Positions 18,258-26,931 of a stretch of DNA of 64,000 nt are shown one piece after another (the stretch's first letter is position 1; each line of letters starts with the position of its first letter). The translations under genes and the position numbers were made by a program. The notes under the pieces are model-generated. The model worked only from the letters and a program-made list of their open reading frames with translations, did no database searches and was not told where the DNA came from. The DNA is from Thalassospira indica (GTDB lineage Bacteria; Pseudomonadota; Alphaproteobacteria; Rhodospirillales; Thalassospiraceae): contig NZ_CP031555.1 in assembly GCF_003403095.1 (NCBI RefSeq), forward strand, positions 2,460,001 through 2,524,000. Direction: 5' to 3'.

Positions 18258-19372
18258 GCAAGACTGTCGAGCTGCCGCGCTGGATTGACGTTGGCGCCTT
18301 GCCTTTGCTGAATCTGCTGTTGGCCCTTGTTGTATCCGGGCTTGTGGTTCTGGCGATTGGTGAAAACCCGGTTCAGGTGGTTGAAATCCTGCTTTATGGC
18401 GCGTTTGGCTATGAAGAGGCATGGGGTTATACGCTTTATTACACCACCAACTTCATCTTTACCGGCCTTGCGTTTGCCGTCGCGTTCCATTGCGGGCTGT
18501 TTAACATCGGCGCCGAAGGGCAGGCCTATATCGGTGGCCTTGGTGTGACGTTGGCAGCCCTTTATCTCGATTTCCTGCCATTCCCGATCATGCTGGTTGT
18601 GGCGATGTTGGCGGCGATGATTTTTGGCGCGGCGTGGGCTTATATCCCGGCCTACTTGCAGGCGCGTCGCGGATCGCACGTCGTGATCACGACGATTATG
18701 TTCAACTTCATCGCCTCATCACTGATGGTGTATCTGTTGGTCAATGTGCTTCGCCCGGAAGGCTCGATGACGCCCGAAAGCGAACAGATCGCCGAACATT
18801 TGCGATTGCCATTTATTCATGACATTGCAGGCGCGCTTGGCATTGAAATGGCGTCAAGCCCGCTGAACCTGTCATTTGTTTATGCCATCGTCATCAGCGT
18901 GATGGTCTGGCTGTTTATCTGGCATACCCGTTGGGGCTATGCCATCCGGACAGTTGGTGCCAATGCTGTGGCAGCAACCTATGCCGGGCTTGAGCCCGGG
19001 CGTTTTATCATCATCGCGATGATGATCTCAGGTGCGCTGTCATCCTTTGTTGCGCTAAACGAAGTCATGGGTGTTCAGCACCGTTTGCTGATTGATTTTA
19101 CCGCCGGGTATGGCTTTGTTGGCATTGCTGTAGCGCTGATGGGGCGCAATCATCCGTTTGGCATCTTCCTTGCAGCTTTGCTATTCGGGATGCTCTATCA
19201 GGGTGGGGCGGAGCTTTCATTTGAAATTCCGACCATCTCGAATGACATGGTCGTGGTTATTCAGGGGCTTGTCATCCTGTTTACCGGTGCGATGGAACAC
19301 ATGTTCCGTCCGCGCGTGACAAAGATCTATACATCCTGGCGCCTGCGCCAGGATGCCGGGGAGGCCGCATAA
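18254..19372 (+). CDS. Nucleoside ABC transporter permease (first)
   Basis: A 372-aa permease of the BPD_transp_2 family with about 9-10 membrane helices. The family signature region is near GLFNIGAEGQAYIGGLG, a cytoplasmic loop contacting the ATPase. Starts inside the end of the ATPase gene (ATGA) and overlaps the second permease by one base. Pairs with the next gene as a heterodimeric channel. Confidence 0.92.
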   Translation: MSKTVELPRWIDVGALPLLNLLLALVVSGLVVLAIGENPVQVVEILLYGAFGYEEAWGYTLYYTTNFIFTGLAFAVAFHCGLFNIGAEGQAYIGGLGVTLAALYLDFLPFPIMLVVAMLAAMIFGAAWAYIPAYLQARRGSHVVITTIMFNFIASSLMVYLLVNVLRPEGSMTPESEQIAEHLRLPFIHDIAGALGIEMASSPLNLSFVYAIVISVMVWLFIWHTRWGYAIRTVGANAVAATYAGLEPGRFIIIAMMISGALSSFVALNEVMGVQHRLLIDFTAGYGFVGIAVALMGRNHPFGIFLAALLFGMLYQGGAELSFEIPTISNDMVVVIQGLVILFTGAMEHMFRPRVTKIYTSWRLRQDAGEAA

Positions 19373-20343
19373 TGGATACATTTCAGCTGATTATCCTGTT
19401 GTTGGATGCAACGCTGCGCACCTCGACACCGCTTATTCTTGCGGCCCTGGCCGGGATGTTTTCCGAACGGTCCGGAACAATTAACCTTGCCCTTGAAGGC
19501 ATGATGCTGGGCGGTGCGTTTTCGGCTGCTGCGGTTGCATTCTATGTCGGTAGCCCGTGGGTCGGGCTACTGGCCGCGATTGCAACCACGATTGCGCTTT
19601 CGCTTCTGCATGGTTTTGCCTGCATCACGCACAAGGGCAACCAGGTGGTTTCGGGGATGGCGATCAATATCCTGATGTCGGGTCTGACCGCCCTTGTCGG
19701 GATTGCACTTTTTGCACAGGGCGGCAAAACGCCAGCGCTTGATAAAGGATCACGTTTCCAGCCGATCACGTTCCCGGGTGCCGACGCCGTTCAGGACGTT
19801 CCGGTTCTGGGCCTGATTTATTCGGAACTGTTAAGCGGTCATAACATTCTGGTTTATGTTGCCTTCCTTGCTGTTCCGGCAGCCTGGTGGGTGATGTATC
19901 GCACCCGGTTTGGCTTGCGTCTGCGCGCGGTTGGTGAAAACCCGGGCGCTGTTGATACGGCCGGCATTGGTGTTGTCGCGATGCGCTACCGCGCCGTAAT
20001 TTGCAGTGGTGTGCTTGTTGGCATGTCAGGCGCCTATCTTTCGACTGCACAGGGCGCATCCTTCCTCCAAGACATGACCGCAGGCAAAGGCTATATCGCG
20101 CTGGCGGCCATGGTGTTTGGCAAATGGCGTCCGTTCCCGGCATTGGCAGCTTGCCTGCTGTTTGGCTTCCTTGATGCCGCAGCCACGCGTTTGCAGGGCG
20201 TCGTTTTGCCCGGTATCGGCGAAGTTCCGGTCCAGTTGGTGCAGGCATTGCCCTATATCCTGACGGTCATTCTTCTGGCCGGGTTCATTGGCCGGGCCAT
20301 TCCGCCAAAGGCACTTGGTCGGCCATACGTCAAGGAACGCTAA
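19372..20343 (+). CDS. Nucleoside ABC transporter permease (second)
   Basis: A 323-aa permease of the same family. It contains SERSGTINLALEGMMLGGAF, the short conserved loop of this subunit class, and about 8 hydrophobic segments. One-base overlap (TAATG) with the preceding permease. The downstream gap carries a hairpin before cdd, so the transporter and the salvage enzymes may be expressed at different levels. Confidence 0.92.
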   Translation: MDTFQLIILLLDATLRTSTPLILAALAGMFSERSGTINLALEGMMLGGAFSAAAVAFYVGSPWVGLLAAIATTIALSLLHGFACITHKGNQVVSGMAINILMSGLTALVGIALFAQGGKTPALDKGSRFQPITFPGADAVQDVPVLGLIYSELLSGHNILVYVAFLAVPAAWWVMYRTRFGLRLRAVGENPGAVDTAGIGVVAMRYRAVICSGVLVGMSGAYLSTAQGASFLQDMTAGKGYIALAAMVFGKWRPFPALAACLLFGFLDAAATRLQGVVLPGIGEVPVQLVQALPYILTVILLAGFIGRAIPPKALGRPYVKER

Positions 20344-20351
20344 GTTTTTCG

Positions 20352-20397
20352 TGGTTCGGGTCTCGGCCTATGATACAGGCAGTCCCGAACCATATTT
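20352..20397 (+). terminator. Hairpin between transporter and salvage genes (possible attenuator)
   Basis: TGGTTCGGG (20352-20360) pairs with CCCGAACCA (20384-20392), with an inner GCCT/AGGC stem, followed by TATTTTT. It sits between the second permease and cdd, genes that otherwise look like one transcription unit. Confidence 0.6.
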
Positions 20398-20454
20398 TTC
20401 CAGGAATGTGCGCTTTGGTCAGGCGCGATAGGTAATCAAAACAGGATCAAACAA

Positions 20455-20868
20455 ATGGTTGCTCATAAACAGGCTCCGCGCGATCTGATTGACGCGGCAC
20501 TTGCGGCTCGTGACAAGGCATATGCACCTTATTCGAACTTCTTTGTCGGTGCTGCGCTGCGCACGACTGAGGGTAAGGTCATTTCGGGCTGCAATGTTGA
20601 AAATGCAGCATATCCCGAGGGCGTCTGTGCAGAGGCCGGCGCGATTTCGGCGATGGTGCTGTCAGGGGAAACCCGTTTTGACGAGATCGTCGTTGTCGGG
20701 CTGGGCGATATCGCCTGTACCCCATGTGGCGGGTGCCGCCAGAAGATCCGCGAATTTACCGGTCCGGATGCGACCATCTTTATCATCAATGATGCAGGTG
20801 AAACGCTTCTGACGCTGAGCCGTGAAGAACTTATTCCCCATTCCTTCGGGCCGGAGAACCTCAAATGA
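20455..20868 (+). CDS. cdd: Cytidine deaminase
   Basis: A 137-aa zinc enzyme of the small tetrameric type. The catalytic motif GVCAEAGAI carries a Zn-binding Cys and the proton-shuttle Glu; ACTPCGGCRQ carries the other two Zn cysteines. YAPYSNFFVGAAL and GCNVENAAYPEG are the substrate-binding hallmarks. It converts cytidine and deoxycytidine to uridine and deoxyuridine. It overlaps the nucleoside phosphorylase gene by 4 bp. Confidence 0.95.
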   Translation: MVAHKQAPRDLIDAALAARDKAYAPYSNFFVGAALRTTEGKVISGCNVENAAYPEGVCAEAGAISAMVLSGETRFDEIVVVGLGDIACTPCGGCRQKIREFTGPDATIFIINDAGETLLTLSREELIPHSFGPENLK

Positions 20869-21671
20869 GCAATGTAAAAGCAGCACTTGATGTCATTGCC
20901 GCCAAGGCGCCGGGTTTCAAGGCCGAAGTTGCATTGGTTCTTGGCAGCGGCCTTGGTGGTGTGGTTGACGCCGTAAGTGATGCGATCAGCATTGCCTACG
21001 AAGAATTGCCGGGATTCCCGCGCCCGACCGTGGTCGGACATGGCGGGACACTTGTTCTTGGCCGTATTGGCGGTGTGTCGGTCGCGGTGATGCAGGGGCG
21101 GGCGCATTATTACGAGCATGGCCGATCAGATCTGATGGCTGAACCGCTTGAAATTATGCGCGAACTTGGCGCAGAACGTCTGCTTTTGACCAATGCTGCC
21201 GGTTCACTGATCCCTGACGCCGTACCGGGCAGTCTGATGCTGATTACCGATCATATCAGTCTGTTTGGCCCGAACCCATTGATCGGCTATCACGGAAACG
21301 ACCGTTTTGTCGGCATGGATGTGCCTTATGATCCTGAAATCGGGTCTGGGCTGCATGGTGCGGCGGCCAAGCTTGGCATCAAACTGTTTGAGGGAACCTA
21401 TTGCTGGTGCACCGGGCCAAGCTTTGAGACGCCAGCTGAAATCCGAGCGCTCAAGATCCTTGGCGCCGATGCGGTCGGCATGTCGACCGTGCCGGAAAAT
21501 ATTCTGGCCCGCCGTCTTGGATTCAAGGTCGCCGCGGTTTCAAACATCACCAATCTGGCTGCTGGCATGAGTGCGACACCGCTTAGCCACGAGCAGACAT
21601 TGGAAATGTCCAAAGCCGGTTCGGCCAATCTTATCAAGATATTACTGCAATATTTTTCAAGCGCTTCCTGA
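20865..21671 (+). CDS. punA: Purine nucleoside phosphorylase (trimeric PNP family)
   Basis: A 268-aa protein with the PNP family 2 features: VLGSGLGG (phosphate loop), the MQGRAHYYEHG segment, LTNAAGSL, GPSFETPAEIRAL and the purine-site region SNITNLAAG. It splits inosine/guanosine-type nucleosides with phosphate into base and (deoxy)ribose-1-phosphate. Coupled to cdd by ATGA overlap. The E. coli-like xanthosine phosphorylase XapA is an alternative specificity. Confidence 0.92.
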   Translation: MSNVKAALDVIAAKAPGFKAEVALVLGSGLGGVVDAVSDAISIAYEELPGFPRPTVVGHGGTLVLGRIGGVSVAVMQGRAHYYEHGRSDLMAEPLEIMRELGAERLLLTNAAGSLIPDAVPGSLMLITDHISLFGPNPLIGYHGNDRFVGMDVPYDPEIGSGLHGAAAKLGIKLFEGTYCWCTGPSFETPAEIRALKILGADAVGMSTVPENILARRLGFKVAAVSNITNLAAGMSATPLSHEQTLEMSKAGSANLIKILLQYFSSAS

Positions 21672-21730
21672 AGTCGAATGACTTCGAGGCTGCTAATTTG
21701 AATTAACGACACGTGCGCAGGAGACAGCAC

Positions 21731-23071
21731 ATGCTGCCCCAAGAAATCATTCGCCGTAAACGCGAAGGCGAAGTTCTGACAGACGCTGAGATCGCCTTTT
21801 TCGTCAAGGGCATCACCGATAACAGCATCAGCGAGGGGCAGGTTGCCGCCCTTGCCATGGCTGTGTTTTTTAACGGCATGACCATGGATGAACGCGCGGC
21901 GCTTACGCGCAACATGCGCGATAGCGGTACGGTTCTTGACTGGAAGGCGCTTGGCCTTGATGGACCGGTGGTGGACAAGCATTCGACCGGTGGCGTTGGT
22001 GACAAGGTAAGCCTGATGCTGGGCCCGATTGTTGGCGCCTGCGGGGCGTTCGTGCCGATGATTTCCGGCCGTGGCCTTGGCCATACCGGTGGGACGCTGG
22101 ACAAATTTGATTCCATTCCGGGCTATCGCACCACACCAAGTCTTGACGAATTCGCCAAGGTCACCCGTGAAGTCGGCTGCGCCATTATCGGCCAGACAGC
22201 CGATCTGGCACCGGCGGACAAACGGTTCTATGGCATTCGCGACGTGACTGCGACGGTCGAGAGCATCCCGTTGATAACGGCGTCCATCCTGTCAAAGAAA
22301 CTGGCAGCCGGGCTTGATAGCCTTGTCATGGATGTGAAATTCGGCTCTGGCGCCTTTATGAACGAGTATGAGCGCGCCCGTGAACTGGCCGAAAGCATCA
22401 CCGAAGTTGCCACCCGCAACGGCGTTCCCACGGTCGCACTTCTGACCGATATGGAACAGGTGCTGGGTGACACAGTTGGCAATGCTCTCGAAATGCAGGA
22501 AGCAATCGACTTTCTGACCGGCACGCACCAGGAACAACGTGTCTATGACGTCACCATGGCGCTGGCGGCAGAAATGCTGACCGTTAGTGGTGTGGCATCC
22601 GATGTTTCCGATGGCCTGCGTATGGCAACAGAGGCGCTTGAAAGCGGCAGGGCAGCCGAGACCTTTGGCAAGATGGTATCAAGTCTTGGTGGCCCTGCGG
22701 ACTTTGTCGAAAACACCAACAAGTATCTTGAAGCCGCCCCGATGATAAATACGGTAACAGCCGCCAAGACAGGCCGTGTTCTTTCGATGGATGCCAGAAA
22801 GGTTGGTCTTGCGCTGGTGTCGCTTAAAGGCGGGCGCACGCGGGCAGACCAGAAGATCGACTTTGCTGTCGGCTTTACCGATTTCATCAAGGTTGGACAG
22901 CCGGTATCGGCCGAAACACCAATTTGCCTGGCCCATACCCGTGACGAGGCACAGCTTGAAGAGGCAACGACCTTGCTGCGCGATGCGATTGTGATTGGCG
23001 AGGGGGATGTCGATCCGACAGGTACTGAACCAGCAGTTCGTGAGCGGATCGTAGCACGCAAAAAGGCGTGA
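21731..23071 (+). CDS. deoA: Thymidine phosphorylase
   Basis: A 446-aa enzyme with the signature [13 protein letters not shown] and the glycine-rich phosphate-binding loop. The C-terminal pyrimidine-nucleoside phosphorylase domain includes [14 protein letters not shown]. The start at 21731 is chosen for AGGAGA six bases upstream. It releases thymine or uracil and deoxyribose-1-phosphate. The downstream enzymes deoB and deoC are not in the window. Confidence 0.94.
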   Translation: MLPQEIIRRKREGEVLTDAEIAFFVKGITDNSISEGQVAALAMAVFFNGMTMDERAALTRNMRDSGTVLDWKALGLDGPVVDKHSTGGVGDKVSLMLGPIVGACGAFVPMISGRGLGHTGGTLDKFDSIPGYRTTPSLDEFAKVTREVGCAIIGQTADLAPADKRFYGIRDVTATVESIPLITASILSKKLAAGLDSLVMDVKFGSGAFMNEYERARELAESITEVATRNGVPTVALLTDMEQVLGDTVGNALEMQEAIDFLTGTHQEQRVYDVTMALAAEMLTVSGVASDVSDGLRMATEALESGRAAETFGKMVSSLGGPADFVENTNKYLEAAPMINTVTAAKTGRVLSMDARKVGLALVSLKGGRTRADQKIDFAVGFTDFIKVGQPVSAETPICLAHTRDEAQLEEATTLLRDAIVIGEGDVDPTGTEPAVRERIVARKKA

Positions 23072-23090
23072 TCGTTAGCAAGTCAAAAAC

Positions 23091-23121
23091 AAAAAAGCCG
23101 GGGATGAAACCCGGCTTTTTT
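23091..23121 (+). terminator. Terminator of the nucleoside salvage operon
   Basis: AAAAAAGCCGGG (23091-23102) and CCCGGCTTTTTT (23110-23121), a strong symmetric hairpin 19 nt after deoA. Confidence 0.92.
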
Positions 23122-23223
23122 GTTTTCTGCTCTTAACGAAGTGCATCGCCAGCATTCTGCGTGCATTTGCTTTCGGCGGACAAGGCTTGCCAAATGGCTC
23201 AAGAGAAAGCATTTTGATCAGGA

Positions 23224-23252
23224 ATGAAAATTTTCCAATAAAGATGAAAATT
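23224..23252 (+). repeat. Direct repeats before the DeoR-family regulator gene
   Basis: ATGAAAATT occurs at 23224-23232 and again at 23244-23252, exactly 20 bp apart (two helical turns). The first copy is part of the palindrome GAAAATTTTC. They end about 20 bp before the regulator start and may be an autoregulatory operator. Confidence 0.4.
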
Positions 23253-23272
23253 GAAAACAGAAGGAGAGAGGC

Positions 23273-24037
23273 ATGGGGAAACTGGATCGGCGTCGTAGAG
23301 AGATTTTGGAGCTTGTCGCCTCCAACAGCTTTATGACCATTGATACCCTTGCCGAACATTTTTCTGTCACGCCACAAACCATCCGACGCGACATCAATGA
23401 AATGGCCGAAGAAGGCCTGATTGCCCGCTATCACGGCGGGGCTGCCAGTGTCTCGACCACCGAAAATACCGCCTATACCGACCGTCAGGTTCTAAACCTT
23501 GGCAGCAAGCGCGAGATCGCAAAGCTGGTAGCGCAACATATCCCCGAAGGCGCGTCTCTGTTTATCAATATCGGAACAACCAACGAAGAAGTCGCACATG
23601 CGCTTCTGGGCCATAAAAGTCTTAAGATCATTACCAATAACCTGCATGTTGCAGAAATCTGTGCTGCCAATCAGGGATTTGAAGTGATTATTGCCGGTGG
23701 CGTTGTGCGACAGCGCGATTTCGGTGTCATCGGCGAGGCCACCATTGATTTCATCAACCAGTTCAAGGTTGATTACGCGATTGTCGGGATATCCGGCGTC
23801 GATGAGGATGGCAGCCTGATGGATTTCGATTATCGTGAAGTGCGCGTCGCGCGGGCGATTATTTCCAACGCCCGCCAAACATTCCTGTGCACGGATGCAT
23901 CGAAGTTTGGTCGTCGTGCGATGGTGCGCCTGGGACATCTTTCCGAAATCGACGCTCTGTTTACCGATCGTCATCCAGGGCCGGTTTGGGCCGATGTGAT
24001 CCGCGAAGCCGACGTTTCGGTCTATACAGCCAACTAG
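23273..24037 (+). CDS. DeoR-family transcriptional repressor, GlpR-like
   Basis: A 254-aa regulator. The N-terminal DeoR helix-turn-helix is LAEHFSVTPQTIRRDINEM (about residues 22-42). The C-terminal sugar-phosphate-sensing domain contains INIGTTNEEVAHAL, IIAGG, IGEATIDFINQF and SKFGRRAMV. Similarity to E. coli GlpR is striking along the whole length. However, no glycerol-3-phosphate genes are nearby; it directly follows the nucleoside operon, so deoxyribose- or ribose-phosphate control is equally possible. GGAGAGAGG precedes the ATG. Confidence 0.88.
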   Translation: MGKLDRRRREILELVASNSFMTIDTLAEHFSVTPQTIRRDINEMAEEGLIARYHGGAASVSTTENTAYTDRQVLNLGSKREIAKLVAQHIPEGASLFINIGTTNEEVAHALLGHKSLKIITNNLHVAEICAANQGFEVIIAGGVVRQRDFGVIGEATIDFINQFKVDYAIVGISGVDEDGSLMDFDYREVRVARAIISNARQTFLCTDASKFGRRAMVRLGHLSEIDALFTDRHPGPVWADVIREADVSVYTAN

Positions 24038-24069
24038 ATCCGGCACGGGGCAGGGTGTTGTTTGCCCCG

Positions 24070-24888
24070 TTAGCTATAGACGTGGTCTTCGCGTTTGCCG
24101 GTTCGCATGGTGATCGGGCCCTGTGACGATCCGTTCAGCATCTGGGTCAGATGCGCATTATGTGCGTCATCGATATCTTTGGTTTTGCCCGCCCAATAGA
24201 CTTTACCGTCATGCATCATCATCAGGTTCTGATAACGGGTGCGGGCGATATGCATGTCGTTGGTGATTGATATCACCGTGGTCCCGCGTTGTTCTGCAAT
24301 CTTGCCAATCATGCGTTCGATATGGTTCGACAGAACCGGATCAAGCCCGGCGGTCGGATTGTCCAGCAACAGGATCGCCGGATCGGTGGAAATCGCCCGT
24401 GCGACACCAACGCGTTTTTGCATGCCGCCAGACAGATCACTTGGTGTCAGATCCGCACTTTCCGATGCCAGACCGACAAGACCCAATAGATCAAGGGCAC
24501 GTTCCCGGGCCTCCTTGCGGCTAAGAGTGCCGGTTTCAATCTGTCGAAAGCAGATGTTTTCCCAAACCTTCAGACTGTCAAACAGGGCATTTTGTTGAAA
24601 CAGCATGCCAATGCGTTCCGCCCATGCATCACGTTTCGGCGCATTGGTTTGACTGACATCATCGCCATCCAAAAGGATCTTGCCAGCATCGGCCCCGTAA
24701 ATCCCAACCAGACATTTCATCAGGACACTTTTGCCTGCGGCAGACGGACCGATAATGGCCATGGTTTCGCCCTTGGGAAGATGCAAGCTGACATCATCAA
24801 GGGCAAGCTTGTCGCCAAACCGTTTGCTGAGATTTTCAACCGAGATAAAGGCCGGACGGGTCGCGGAGCTGGTTTCAGGCGTGGTCAT
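24070..24888 (-). CDS. MlaF-like ABC ATPase with substituted catalytic residues
   Basis: A 272-aa ATPase of the MlaF/Ttg2A type (FQQNALFDSLKVWENI is typical). Walker A (G47PSAAGKS), the Q-loop (Gln98) and the LSGG signature (152-155) are intact. The residue after the Walker B aspartate is Asn177 (LLLDNPTAGLDP) instead of the catalytic Glu, and the switch histidine is Asn210 (SITNDMH). The DNA confirms both codons (AAT at 24358-24360; AAC at 24259-24261). No mlaE or mlaD gene adjoins it. The start at 24888 (MTTPETSS) is chosen over an upstream ATG. It could bind ATP and hydrolyse it slowly, or be regulatory. Confidence 0.8.
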   Translation of the reverse strand: MTTPETSSATRPAFISVENLSKRFGDKLALDDVSLHLPKGETMAIIGPSAAGKSVLMKCLVGIYGADAGKILLDGDDVSQTNAPKRDAWAERIGMLFQQNALFDSLKVWENICFRQIETGTLSRKEARERALDLLGLVGLASESADLTPSDLSGGMQKRVGVARAISTDPAILLLDNPTAGLDPVLSNHIERMIGKIAEQRGTTVISITNDMHIARTRYQNLMMMHDGKVYWAGKTKDIDDAHNAHLTQMLNGSSQGPITMRTGKREDHVYS

Positions 24889-24968
24889 TGGCAATCCGGA
24901 TGATGAACGTGTTGGGCCGAGTTTCGGCAATTGCGCGGGTCTGGGCAAGGATCATTTTTACAAAAATG

Positions 24969-24997
24969 AAAACGGCCCCGCAAATGGGGGCCGTTTT
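24969..24997 (-). terminator. Terminator of the aap operon
   Basis: AAAACGGCCCC (24969-24979) with GGGGCCGTTTT (24987-24997). On the minus strand a T-rich run follows. It lies 27 bp beyond the aapP stop. Confidence 0.85.
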
Positions 24998-25023
24998 GCA
25001 AAGATCGGATGTTTGATAGCCGA

Positions 25024-25809
25024 TTAATGCGACAGGATCTGGCTGAGGAACAGCTTTGTACGATCGCTTTTCGGGTTATCAAAGAACTCCTTCGGACCAG
25101 CCATTTCGACGATCTGGCCTGCATCCATAAAGATCACACGGTCAGCAACCTCTTTGGCGAAGCCCATCTCGTGGGTCACGCAAAGCATGGTCATACCTTC
25201 CTTGGCGAGTTCGACCATCACGTCGAGAACTTCCTTGACCATTTCCGGGTCAAGCGCCGAGGTCGGTTCATCAAACAGCATGATTTTCGGCTGCATGCAG
25301 AGCGAACGGGCAATCGCCACACGCTGCTGCTGACCGCCGGAAAGTTGACCCGGGAATTTGTGGGCCTGCTCGGCAATTCGCACACGCTCAAGGTAATGCA
25401 TGGCCAGTTCGTTGGCTTGCTTCTTGGGCATCTTGCGAACCCAGATCGGGGCAAGCGTAAGGTTTTCCAGCACGGTCATGTGCGGGAAAAGGTTGAAGTG
25501 CTGGAACACCATGCAGACTTCGCGGCGCACGGCTTCGATGTTTTTGACATCGTCGCCAAGCAAAATGCCGTCGACGTAAACTTCACCGCTTTGATAGGTT
25601 TCAAGGCGGTTCAGGGTGCGGATCAGCGTCGATTTACCTGAGCCGGACGGGCCGCAGATAACGATACGCTCACCTTTGCGAACAGACAGGTCAATATCCT
25701 GAAGAACATGGAAATTGCCATACCATTTGTTCATCTTGTTGACGGTGATGACATCCTCTTTGGACGGAGGAGGCACAGCGCCGGTAGTGGGTTCAGTTGC
25801 TACAGTCAT
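25024..25809 (-). CDS. aapP: General L-amino acid ABC transporter ATPase AapP
   Basis: A 261-aa polar-amino-acid importer ATPase: Walker [11 protein letters not shown]-loop in [17 protein letters not shown], signature LSGGQQQR, Walker [15 protein letters not shown] and switch His in CVTHEMGFA. This is the ordinary, complete set, in contrast to the neighbouring MlaF-like protein. Last gene of aapJQMP, 17 bp after aapM, with GAGG upstream of its start. Confidence 0.94.
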   Translation of the reverse strand: MTVATEPTTGAVPPPSKEDVITVNKMNKWYGNFHVLQDIDLSVRKGERIVICGPSGSGKSTLIRTLNRLETYQSGEVYVDGILLGDDVKNIEAVRREVCMVFQHFNLFPHMTVLENLTLAPIWVRKMPKKQANELAMHYLERVRIAEQAHKFPGQLSGGQQQRVAIARSLCMQPKIMLFDEPTSALDPEMVKEVLDVMVELAKEGMTMLCVTHEMGFAKEVADRVIFMDAGQIVEMAGPKEFFDNPKSDRTKLFLSQILSH

Positions 25810-25826
25810 TGTTTTTTCCTCGCTCC

Positions 25827-26930
25827 TTACCTTTGTTCGCCTTTGCGAAGCTCTTTTTCAAGATAGGCGGAATATTTCGCCATCGAGAAACAGATCAGGA
25901 AGAATATTGCCGCGGCGAAGGCATAACCTTCGACGTAATATTTGGTCCAGGCCGGGTCACTGCGCAGTGCCAGCTTCACCGTGCCAAGGAAGTCAAACAG
26001 GCCGATAATCACGACCAGTGTGGTGTCCTTGAACATGGAGATAAAGCTGTTGACGGTCGGCGGGATCACCAGACGCAGTGCCTGCGGCAAAATGATCAGA
26101 CGCATCGACTGCCAATAAGACAGCGCAAGACTGTCACCAGCCTCAAACTGACCACGCGGAACGGCCTGCAGACCACCACGGAATACCTCGGCGAGGTAGG
26201 CGGCGGTAAACAGGATGATACCGATCTGCGCACGCAGCAGCTTGTCGATGGTAACCCCATCGGGCAGGAACAGCGGGAACATGACCGATGCCATGAACAG
26301 AACCGTAATCAGCGGCACACCACGAATGACTTCGATGTACACCACGGAAACGGTTTTGATGGCCGGCATGTGCGACTGACGACCAAGTGCCAGCAGCAGC
26401 CCGAACGGGAAGGCAAAGATCACACCGATCGAGGACAGGATCAGGGTCAGCGGCAAGCCACCCCAATAGCTGTTCTGGACATAGGTAAGGCCAAACACAC
26501 CACCCCACATGAGGATGGCAATAATCGGCACACCAATGACCCACATCGGAATGATTGCCTTGCGCAGGCTCGGATACTTAACCGCACCCAGACTGCCGCA
26601 AATGATGCCCATCAGAAGGATCATGGCAAGAAGCGGCCGCCACTGTTCTTCAAACGGGTAGGTGCCAAACAGGATCAGTCGTAAATTGGCATTAACGAAC
26701 CCCCAGCAGGCACCTGTCGCTTCCGCGCAGGCCTCAATTGATGGCGCCAACGTCGCATTGATGAGGGCCCACTCGACAATTGGCGGGATCAGCCAAACGA
26801 GGAATGCAATCGAACCAAGGGTCAGGAGGGTATTGAACCATCCATCAAACAGGTTCTTTTTCGACCATGCCACGGCACGCTCGGAAAAGGTGCCGGTCGG
26901 AAGAGGAGGTAATTTTGCGTTTTCTGACAT
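25827..26930 (-). CDS. aapM: General L-amino acid ABC transporter permease AapM
   Basis: A 367-aa permease with a long N-terminal extension, typical of AapM. It has about 8 membrane helices and the EAA loop reading [20 protein letters not shown] followed by [14 protein letters not shown]. Its start lies 1 bp after the aapQ stop (TAA-C-ATG), with GAGAGG overlapping the end of aapQ. Confidence 0.94.
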   Translation of the reverse strand: MSENAKLPPLPTGTFSERAVAWSKKNLFDGWFNTLLTLGSIAFLVWLIPPIVEWALINATLAPSIEACAEATGACWGFVNANLRLILFGTYPFEEQWRPLLAMILLMGIICGSLGAVKYPSLRKAIIPMWVIGVPIIAILMWGGVFGLTYVQNSYWGGLPLTLILSSIGVIFAFPFGLLLALGRQSHMPAIKTVSVVYIEVIRGVPLITVLFMASVMFPLFLPDGVTIDKLLRAQIGIILFTAAYLAEVFRGGLQAVPRGQFEAGDSLALSYWQSMRLIILPQALRLVIPPTVNSFISMFKDTTLVVIIGLFDFLGTVKLALRSDPAWTKYYVEGYAFAAAIFFLICFSMAKYSAYLEKELRKGEQR

Positions 26931-26931
26931 G

